64,000 bases of DNA from the NCBI RefSeq assembly GCF_009192735.1, contig NZ_VTFU01000003.1:62001-126000 (forward strand), read 5' to 3'. The notes beneath the pieces were generated by a model. The model was not told the DNA's origin. It searched no databases and saw nothing but the letters and a program-made list of their open reading frames with translations. Below, in pieces: positions 57,954-64,000 of the stretch (the first letter of the stretch is position 1; each line of letters begins with the position of its first letter). The translations under genes were made by a program, and so were the position numbers. This stretch comes from Arthrobacter gandavensis (GTDB taxonomy: Bacteria > Actinomycetota > Actinomycetes > Actinomycetales > Micrococcaceae).

Positions 57954-58336
57954 AGCCGGTCCCGGTGGATGGTCACTGCGACGTCGCCAAAGGGAACGGT
58001 GATTGGCGCCTGCGGCTTGTGGACGGTCACCTCGACGGCGGAAACCCCGGCAAACCCGTCGAGGACGGCCTGGGCAATGCGCTCAGCGAGTGCCTCGATC
58101 AGGTTCAGCGGTTCGCCGGAAATGATGGCCGCCACCTGCTCGGCAAGCTCACCGTAGTGCGCCGTCTTGGTCAGGTCGTCACTGATGCCGGCCGGACGCA
58201 GGTCGGCGTGCAGCACCACGTCCACCACGAAGGGCTGGCCGTTGCGGCGCTCCTCTTCGAAAACTCCGTGGAAGCCCTGCGCGGTGATTCCCGTCAGCGT
58301 GATGGTGTCGCGGGCGATTGTGCCGGAGGCGCTCAT
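57950..58336 (-). CDS. folB: Dihydroneopterin aldolase
   Basis: A 128-residue enzyme of tetrahydrofolate synthesis. GITAQGFHGVFEEERRNGQPFVVDVVLHADL is the DHNA signature, with the catalytic Glu and Lys (VHKPQAPI) in place. ATG with GGAAGGGATAGGAC upstream; only 3 nt after folP. Confidence 0.97.
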   Translation of the reverse strand: MSASGTIARDTITLTGITAQGFHGVFEEERRNGQPFVVDVVLHADLRPAGISDDLTKTAHYGELAEQVAAIISGEPLNLIEALAERIAQAVLDGFAGVSAVEVTVHKPQAPITVPFGDVAVTIHRDRL

Positions 58337-58339
58337 GTC

Positions 58340-59245
58340 CTATCCCTTCCAGGCTGCGGTGGTCTTGACGGCATCGACGTTGGGGCCGACGTTGTGCACC
58401 CTGACGCACCAGACATTGGCGAAGGCGGCCAGCGCGGTCACCGCAGCCGTGGCGCCGTCGCGTTCCAGTGGTGCGGCGGCCTTGCCGGAGGTGGCCAGCA
58501 GGGAGCCGAGGAACCGCTTGCGGGATGCCCCGATGAGTACCCGGTGGCCCAGGGCGTTGAACCGGTCAATGTTCCGCAGCAGCTCCCAGTTGGAAGCCCC
58601 ATCCTTGGAGAAGCCCAGTCCGGGATCGAGGATGATTTGCCCGGGGGCAACGCCCGCGGCGAGGAACTGTTCCCGGATCTTCGTCAGTTCGGTGATGACG
58701 TCGTCCACCACTGAGTCGTACGCCGCGTGGGGATCGCTGCTGCGGACGGGGCCGCGGCTGTGCATCAGCACGTAGTGGACGCCGGTGCGGGCAATGAGGT
58801 CCGGCATCGCCGGATCGACTTCCATGCCGGAGACATCGTTAATGACCGCGGCACCGGCGGCGATGGCCTTCTCGGCCGTGGAAGCGTTCATGGTGTCCAC
58901 GCTGACCAGCGCTCCGGCCTTCACCAGTGCCTCCACGACCGGCAGGATCCGCTGCTGCTCTTCCGCCGGATCCACTCGGACCGAGTCGGGCCGCGTGGAC
59001 TCCCCGCCCACGTCGATGATGTCGGCGCCGTCGTAGTGCATCTTCAGGCCGGCCTGGATTGCGGCGTCGGCCTGCCCAAACCGGCCCCCGTCGCTGAAGG
59101 AATCCGGCGTCACGTTCAGGATGCCCATGACCAGGGTGCGGTCGCCCGGAAGGTCTTCGAACCGGCGGGGCGCCCGAACCGGGCGGATCACGGGAAGCGG
59201 TGAAGTTGCGGGCCCGGTTCCGGGAGCGGCGGCGAGTGAATCCAT
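58340..59245 (-). CDS. folP: Dihydropteroate synthase
   Basis: A 301-residue TIM-barrel enzyme, the sulfonamide target. LVMGILNVTPDSFSDGGRF, GADIIDVGGESTRPDS and VLIGASRKRFLGSLL are the DHPS motifs. Start ATG 59245; longer frame to 59392 lies in folE. No good Shine-Dalgarno is visible, which fits coupling to folE 14 nt upstream. Confidence 0.97.
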   Translation of the reverse strand: MDSLAAAPGTGPATSPLPVIRPVRAPRRFEDLPGDRTLVMGILNVTPDSFSDGGRFGQADAAIQAGLKMHYDGADIIDVGGESTRPDSVRVDPAEEQQRILPVVEALVKAGALVSVDTMNASTAEKAIAAGAAVINDVSGMEVDPAMPDLIARTGVHYVLMHSRGPVRSSDPHAAYDSVVDDVITELTKIREQFLAAGVAPGQIILDPGLGFSKDGASNWELLRNIDRFNALGHRVLIGASRKRFLGSLLATSGKAAAPLERDGATAAVTALAAFANVWCVRVHNVGPNVDAVKTTAAWKG

Positions 59246-59259
59246 GGGGTGGTGAAGTC

Positions 59260-59877
59260 CTAACGTCCGAGTATGAGGCTCATTGCTTCCGCACGTGTTG
59301 CGGTTTCCCTGAGCTGCCCGCGCACCGCCGAGGTGACGGTCTTGGCTCCGGGCTTCCGCACACCGCGCATCGACATGCACAGGTGTTCGCATTCAATGAC
59401 AACTATGGCACCGCGGGGGTCCAGGTTGTCCATCAATGCGTCGACGATCTGGGTCGTCAGGCGTTCCTGGACCTGCGGCCGCCGCGCGTACACGTCCACC
59501 AGCCGGGCCAGCTTGCTCAGCCCGGTGACCTTGCCGTCCTTCGACGGAATGTAGCCGATGTGGGCAGTGCCGTGAAAGGGCACGAGGTGGTGTTCGCAGG
59601 TGGAGAAAAAGGGGATGTCCTTGACCAGCACCATCTCCTCGTGTTCCAGGGAGAATGTGGTGGCCAGCAGGTCCACGGGGCTCTGGTGCAGGCCCGCGAA
59701 AATTTCCGCGTAGGATTTCGCGACCCGTTTGGGGGTGTCCTGCAGGCCCTCCCGGTCCGGGTCCTCGCCGATCGCGAGGAGAATCTCGCGGACAGCTTTT
59801 GCAATCCGGGGCTGATCCACTGGGGAAAGGGAAGCGGAGGTGTCCACCGCAGTCAGTTCATCGTCGATATCCGTCAC
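59260..59877 (-). CDS. folE: GTP cyclohydrolase I
   Basis: A 205-residue enzyme that converts GTP to dihydroneopterin triphosphate. [22 protein letters not shown] holds zinc ligands C94 and H97-type, and [24 protein letters not shown] the third Cys. [17 protein letters not shown] is the family signature. Start GTG lies six bases after TAGGAT, so probably leaderless. Confidence 0.97.
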   Translation of the reverse strand: MTDIDDELTAVDTSASLSPVDQPRIAKAVREILLAIGEDPDREGLQDTPKRVAKSYAEIFAGLHQSPVDLLATTFSLEHEEMVLVKDIPFFSTCEHHLVPFHGTAHIGYIPSKDGKVTGLSKLARLVDVYARRPQVQERLTTQIVDALMDNLDPRGAIVVIECEHLCMSMRGVRKPGAKTVTSAVRGQLRETATRAEAMSLILGR

Positions 59878-59883
59878 TGGTTG

Positions 59884-59889
59884 ATCCTA
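59884..59889 (-). promoter_or_regulatory. -10 box (TAGGAT), leaderless type, for folE and the folate operon
   Basis: TAGGAT followed by CAACCA and the GTG at 59877 on the minus strand. This would make the folE-P-B-K-... operon mRNA leaderless. Confidence 0.55.
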
Positions 59890-59965
59890 TCCTGACTGCC
59901 TGCGTCAGCTCAGCGGGCGGTTGTCCGGGCGGCAGTCCCTGCGGCCGGGCGGCGGCAGCGGGTAC

Positions 59966-60000
59966 GCCAGCGGCCCGGCACATGGTGCCGGGCCGCTGGC
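59966..60000 (-). terminator. Terminator of ftsH
   Basis: A perfect 16-bp stem (59966-59981 with 59985-60000) with a 3-nt ATG loop, 21 nt after the ftsH stop. Confidence 0.85.
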
Positions 60001-60021
60001 GGTCACTGTTGATCCGCGGTT

Positions 60022-62139
60022 CTAGCGGTCGTTAGGGGCCGGATTGTCCGAACCGTCGGTCCGGCCGGCGGTGCCGCCCTGTCCCGGGTGAGCGGATCCC
60101 GTGCCCTCGGGCTGCGGGAGCCCGTTGCCGGACACATCAAAGTCCTGGGGCAGATCGGCGTCGGCAATCTGGTCCTGCGGCGAAACGCTGTCCGGGTTGG
60201 GCTTGCCGTTGGCTTCGGCTTCGCGGCGTTCCCGCGCGGACACGACCGGCGGCAGGCTGTGGACCTGGCGGGTGGGCTTTGACAGCCAGACTTCGCGGGC
60301 GTCGCGCTTGCGCACGTCGTGGAAGACCTCGGCGATTTCGGCCTGGTTCAGGGTCTCGCGTTCGAGCAGTTCCAGGGCCAGCCGGTCCAGGACGTCCCGG
60401 TTTTCGGTGAGGATCTGGTACGCCTCGTCGTGGGCGTTGTCCAGCAGGCGCCGGACTTCCTCATCCACCACGTAGGCCACCTGGTCGGAGTAGTTCCGTT
60501 CCTGGCTCATGTCGCGGCCAAGGAACGGTTCCCCGCCGCCCGAGCCCAGCTTGACGGAACCGATCCGCTCGCTCATGCCGTACTGGGTGACCATCTTGCG
60601 GGCCGTGGAAGTGGCCTTTTCGATGTCATTGGATGCACCGGTGGAGGGATCATGGAACACGATCTCCTCGGCCACCCGGCCGCCCATGGCGTAGGCGAGC
60701 TGGTCCAGCAGTTCGTTGCGCGTGACCGAGTACTTGTCATCCTGCGGCAGCACCATCGTGTAGCCCAGGGCCCGGCCGCGGGGCAGGATGGTGACCTTTG
60801 TGACGGGGTCGGTGTTGCGCAGTGCTGCTGCCACCAGGGCGTGGCCGCCCTCGTGGTAGGCGGTGATCTTGCGCTCCAGTTCCTTCATGACGCGGCTGCG
60901 CTTCTGCGGTCCGGCGATCACCCGGTCAATGGCCTCGTCCAGCGCGCGGTCGTCAATAAGCTGCGCGTTGGAGCGGGCGGTCAGCAGGGCCGCCTCGTTC
61001 AGGACGTTGGCGAGGTCCGCACCGGTGAAGCCGGGCGTCTTGCGTGCCACGGTTTCCAGGTCCACGCCGTCGGCCATCGGCTTGCCCTTGGCATGAACCT
61101 GCAGGATGTGCAGGCGCCCCTGCATGTCCGGAGCTTCAACGCCGATCTGGCGGTCAAAGCGGCCCGGGCGCAGCAGCGCCGGGTCCAGGACGTCGGGCCG
61201 GTTGGTGGCGGCAATCAGGATGACGTTGGTGTTGCCGTCGAATCCGTCCATTTCCACCAGCAGCTGGTTCAGCGTCTGCTCGCGTTCGTCGTTGCCGCCG
61301 CCAACGCCGGCACCGCGGTGGCGGCCGACGGCGTCAATTTCGTCGACGAAGATGATTGCCGGGGCGTTGGTCTTGGCCTGCTCGAAGAGGTCGCGGACAC
61401 GGGATGCACCCACACCGACGAACATCTCGACGAAGTCCGAGCCGGAGATGGAGTAGAAGGGCACTCCGGCCTCACCCGCCACGGCACGGGCCAGCAGGGT
61501 CTTACCGGTGCCGGGAGGGCCGTAGAGCAGCACGCCCTTGGGGATCTTGGCGCCCACGGCCTGGAACTTGGCCGGATCCTGCAGGAATTCCTTGATTTCG
61601 TGCAGTTCCTCCACTGCCTCGTCCGCACCTGCGACGTCGGCGAAGGTTACCTGCGGCATGTCCTTGTTGGTCAGCTTTGCCTTGGACTTACCAAACTTCA
61701 TCACCTGCGATCCGCCGCCCTGCATGCGGGAGAGCAGGAACCAGAAGATGACGCCGATAATGATGAACGGCAGGAAGAGGCCCAGGAAGCTGGTGAACCA
61801 GTTGGTCTGCACCGGCTGGTCAGTGAAGCCTTCGGCGCCGGATTCATTCACCGCGGTGACGATGTCCTCGCCGCGGGCCGTGCCGAAGAAGAACTGGACG
61901 TTCTCGCTTTCCTTGCCGCTGCTGTCCTTGTACGGGTCCTTGAGCGTGAGGTCCACACGCTGTTCGCCGTCGTAGATTTTGGCCTGCTCCACCTTCTGGT
62001 CCTTGAGCAGCTGCAATCCCACGCTGGTGTCCACCTGGGTTGCCCCGCTCGCGGAAAGGCTGGGAAGAATGAGCACAAGAAGGGCCAACGCCAGGACAAT
62101 CCAGATGCCCGGCCCCTTGAAGAAGTTCTTAGATTTCAT
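60022..62139 (-). CDS. ftsH: FtsH membrane-bound ATP-dependent zinc metalloprotease
   Basis: A 705-residue AAA+ protease. Two membrane helices (~12-28, 115-136), AAA+ module with Walker A GPPGTGKT (207-214) and Walker [33 protein letters not shown], and the M41 protease with H429-E-G-G-H433. A disordered C-terminal tail rich in Pro/Gln/Gly/Asp (~640-705) is longer than in E. coli FtsH. Likely quality control and phospholipid/heat-shock regulation. Confidence 0.98.
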   Translation of the reverse strand: MKSKNFFKGPGIWIVLALALLVLILPSLSASGATQVDTSVGLQLLKDQKVEQAKIYDGEQRVDLTLKDPYKDSSGKESENVQFFFGTARGEDIVTAVNESGAEGFTDQPVQTNWFTSFLGLFLPFIIIGVIFWFLLSRMQGGGSQVMKFGKSKAKLTNKDMPQVTFADVAGADEAVEELHEIKEFLQDPAKFQAVGAKIPKGVLLYGPPGTGKTLLARAVAGEAGVPFYSISGSDFVEMFVGVGASRVRDLFEQAKTNAPAIIFVDEIDAVGRHRGAGVGGGNDEREQTLNQLLVEMDGFDGNTNVILIAATNRPDVLDPALLRPGRFDRQIGVEAPDMQGRLHILQVHAKGKPMADGVDLETVARKTPGFTGADLANVLNEAALLTARSNAQLIDDRALDEAIDRVIAGPQKRSRVMKELERKITAYHEGGHALVAAALRNTDPVTKVTILPRGRALGYTMVLPQDDKYSVTRNELLDQLAYAMGGRVAEEIVFHDPSTGASNDIEKATSTARKMVTQYGMSERIGSVKLGSGGGEPFLGRDMSQERNYSDQVAYVVDEEVRRLLDNAHDEAYQILTENRDVLDRLALELLERETLNQAEIAEVFHDVRKRDAREVWLSKPTRQVHSLPPVVSARERREAEANGKPNPDSVSPQDQIADADLPQDFDVSGNGLPQPEGTGSAHPGQGGTAGRTDGSDNPAPNDR

Positions 62140-62306
62140 TCGCCGTCAGGGCGTACGCCCCGTCCCTCCTGATCAACAACGCTGATAATGCGCGGAAATG
62201 TGCTTCAACTAGCTATACACCGTTACCTGTTGGAACACGTCCTGAAGGACCCGAAAGTTCCCTCTGGGCGTAGCACGCCGACGTGATGCTGATCGCTGAC
62301 ACAGAA

Positions 62307-62336
62307 CCGGACGGCGGCCTGCTGGCCGCCGTCCGG
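62307..62336 (-). terminator. Terminator of hpt
   Basis: A perfect 13-bp stem (62307-62319 with 62324-62336) with a TGCT loop, 24 nt after the hpt stop on the minus strand. The remaining ~170 bp up to ftsH show no other element. Confidence 0.85.
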
Positions 62337-62359
62337 ATTATGCCTCAGCCAGGCGGCCG

Positions 62360-62911
62360 TTACTCGTAAACGTGCGGTGCCAGGGTGCCGATGAAGTCGA
62401 GGTTGCGGTAGCGCTCCGCGAAGTCCAGGCCGTAACCCACCACGAACTCGTTGGGGATCTCGTAGCCGACGTACTTGACGTCGATTTCCACCTTCGCGGC
62501 GGTGGGCTTGCGCAGCAGCGTGCAGATTTCCACGCTGGCCGGGCCGCGGGACTGCAGGTTGGTGCGCAGCCAGGACAGGGTCAGGCCGGAGTCGATGATG
62601 TCTTCGACAATCAGCACGTGCTTGCCCAGGAGATCCGTCTCCAGGTCCTTGAGGATCCGGACGACGCCCGAGGACTGAGTGCCGGAACCGTAGGACGATA
62701 CTGCCATCCAGTCCATCGTGACGTGGCTGTGCAGGGCCCGCGACAGATCGGCCATGACCATGACGGCGCCCTTGAGCACGCCGACCAGCAGGATGTCGCG
62801 CCCGGCGTAGTCGCGGTCAATCTCTGCTGCGAGTTCGGTCACCCGCGTTTGGATCTGTTCTTTGGTGTAGAGAACGTGCTTGAGGTCTGACTGGACGTCG
62901 TGTGAATCCAC
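62360..62911 (-). CDS. hpt: Hypoxanthine phosphoribosyltransferase
   Basis: A 183-residue purine salvage enzyme. VLIVEDIIDSGLTLSWLRTNL is the PRPP-binding loop (ED-x-x-D-S-G). DILLVGVLKGAVMVMADL and VDWMAVSSYGSGTQSSG-like flexible loop follow. GTG start with GGGAG upstream. Lies between tilS and ftsH as in most actinobacteria. Confidence 0.97.
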   Translation of the reverse strand: MDSHDVQSDLKHVLYTKEQIQTRVTELAAEIDRDYAGRDILLVGVLKGAVMVMADLSRALHSHVTMDWMAVSSYGSGTQSSGVVRILKDLETDLLGKHVLIVEDIIDSGLTLSWLRTNLQSRGPASVEICTLLRKPTAAKVEIDVKYVGYEIPNEFVVGYGLDFAERYRNLDFIGTLAPHVYE

Positions 62912-62947
62912 GAATGGCTCCCGGGTGCGAGATGTTGCAGCTGGATT

Positions 62948-64000
62948 TTAGGTGCTGCTCTTTTTCCTAAAGACAAGATTGCCATAGCCGGAGGGGCCTT
63001 GGGGAACGGGATTTGTGCGCACCTGGCGGTAGACGCTCACTTTGCCGACAAGTTCCACCGGACCTGCGGAGCCGGTGCGGCGCAGAAGGGCCTCCACTGA
63101 ACGCAGCCTCTCGTAGCTGGGCTGGGCGGCCCCAAGTTCGACGGCGGCCCGGGCCAGGACGCGCTGGCGCACGGCGGGAGCAAGCTCACGCAGCTCTGCT
63201 TCCGGCAGCAGGATCGTGCCGGAACCATCGATTCCGGCACCGGCCGGATCAGCTGGTGCGGCCCGCAGCCGCTCAAACGTTTCGGCGCTCACTGCGTCAA
63301 GGTAGTCGGCGTCATTGGCGAGGATACGTGAGGAACGGAACAGCGCCTCGGCGATGCCCGGGCCGAGTTTTTCTTCCAGGAACGGCAAAACCTCGGCCCG
63401 CACCCGGGACCGGGCGAAGGCCGGATCCGAGTTTGTGGGATCAAACCAGGGATCCAAACCTTCGCTGTCGCAGATTTCCTCGGTCTCGCTGCGGCGCAGT
63501 CCAAGGAGGGGACGCAGGTACTTGCCGCGGATGGCCCGCATTCCCGCGAGGGACCGGGTGCCGGATCCCCGCGCCAGGCCCAGGAGCACCTGCTCGGCCT
63601 GGTCATCCAGGGTGTGCCCGAGCAGTACGGCGCTGGCACCGGTTTCCTCCACGGCCTCGTCCAGGGCCGCATACCGGACGGTCCGGGCCGCCGCTTCGGG
63701 CCCCATGCCGGTGGAGGGCACCGAGACGGCGCGGATCTGGACCGGGTCCAGCCCCATGTCTTTCAGCTTCCGGGCGGCGTCTGCGGCGACGTCGGCGGAG
63801 CCTGGCTGCAGCGCGTGGTCCACGACGACGGCGCCCACCCGGTAGTCACCCCGGCGGGCGAAGAAGGATGCCGCTTCGGCAAGTGCCAGGGAGTCCGGCC
63901 CGCCGCTGCAGGCCACCAGCAGCAGCGGCGGCGGGGTGGACGCGGTTCCCCGCGGAGCCAGCCCGGCGTCGTCGAGGGCCTCGCGGATCATGTTGCGGGC
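62948..64000 (-). CDS. tilS: tRNA(Ile)-lysidine synthase TilS (5' end beyond window)
   Basis: A ~347-351 residue visible part of the enzyme that converts tRNA-Ile cytidine-34 to lysidine. The PP-loop LVACSGGPDSLALAEAA (SGGxDS) and VVVDHALQPG, HTLDDQAEQVLLGLARGSG are present, then the C-terminal RNA-binding region. The frame is open to the edge (…ARN then M at 63991), so the true start is probably outside. ATG 63991 would leave a short N-terminus but cannot be excluded. Confidence 0.93.
   Translation of the reverse strand, partial: ARNMIREALDDAGLAPRGTASTPPPLLLVACSGGPDSLALAEAASFFARRGDYRVGAVVVDHALQPGSADVAADAARKLKDMGLDPVQIRAVSVPSTGMGPEAAARTVRYAALDEAVEETGASAVLLGHTLDDQAEQVLLGLARGSGTRSLAGMRAIRGKYLRPLLGLRRSETEEICDSEGLDPWFDPTNSDPAFARSRVRAEVLPFLEEKLGPGIAEALFRSSRILANDADYLDAVSAETFERLRAAPADPAGAGIDGSGTILLPEAELRELAPAVRQRVLARAAVELGAAQPSYERLRSVEALLRRTGSAGPVELVGKVSVYRQVRTNPVPQGPSGYGNLVFRKKSST

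Noticed and set aside
60319-62172. 617-codon open frame on the plus strand
   Set aside because: Shadow of ftsH in a high-GC genome; no domain, no ribosome-binding site, and ftsH is certain.

Overview
This window looks like a chromosomal segment of a high-GC Gram-positive actinobacterium, most likely an Arthrobacter-like member of the Micrococcaceae. This is inferred from base composition, GTG starts, Lsr2, a short mycobacterial-type N-acetylglutamate synthase, and the gene order tilS-hpt-ftsH-folE-folP-folB-folK-DUF3180-PH-PH-DUF2520-panC-lysS-lsr2-clpC. No insertion sequence, prophage, CRISPR array, rRNA operon or replication origin was seen. The window is cut at both ends: an Asp23/Gls24-like gene at the left and tilS at the right.

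Layout. 1-9.3 kb: Asp23-like fragment, flavin-split-barrel protein, tRNA-Glu/Asp/Phe cluster, metallopeptidase, metal-efflux CDF, universal stress protein, NCS2 purine permease, spermidine-synthase-like protein, thiamine-binding protein and APC amino-acid permease. 9.6-17.6 kb: pta-ackA, a STAS-like protein, zinc alcohol dehydrogenase, phosphoesterase, DoxX and GH15 glucanase/trehalase. 17.6-26.9 kb: DUF445, EcsC-like, GlsB and a hydrolase, then a complete fructose PTS operon (fruK-fruA-ptsI-ptsH). 27-31.5 kb: an accessory-looking stretch with an HTH/7-TM membrane protein pair, a GNAT, a membrane protein, a haem-oxygenase-like/CDGSH pair and tRNA-Lys. 31.8-38.7 kb: low-affinity phosphate uptake (DUF47-Pit) convergent with the high-affinity pstSCAB operon, which carries a PHO box. 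38.8-47 kb: FUSC exporter, radA-disA, mutY and the PTS-dependent dihydroxyacetone kinase dhaKLM. 47-64 kb: csbD, argA, clpC, lsr2, lysS, pantothenate and folate genes, ftsH, hpt and tilS.

Links between genes. EI and HPr from the fructose operon are the likely phosphate source for both FruA and DhaM, because DhaM here has its own HPr-like domain but no EI domain. PiT and Pst represent two phosphate-uptake regimes. RadA and DisA connect DNA repair to c-di-AMP. FolE-P-B-K form a near-complete tetrahydrofolate branch, and PanC sits with a Rossmann/DUF2520 protein that could be a reductase.

The most interesting pattern concerns translation initiation. At least ten genes have a TANNNT -10 box ending only 6-7 nt before the start codon, which implies leaderless mRNAs. 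Four genes (fruK, DUF445, DUF47-pit and the spermidine-synthase-like gene) start inside the stop codon of a tiny upstream ORF of 4-24 codons. Two of these mini-ORFs are predicted leaderless and two have a well-placed Shine-Dalgarno. They look like coupled leader peptides and are absent from ordinary gene calls. The HTH/7-TM pair with an inverted repeat at its own promoter, and the haem-oxygenase-like/CDGSH pair, are the best candidates for uncharacterised systems.
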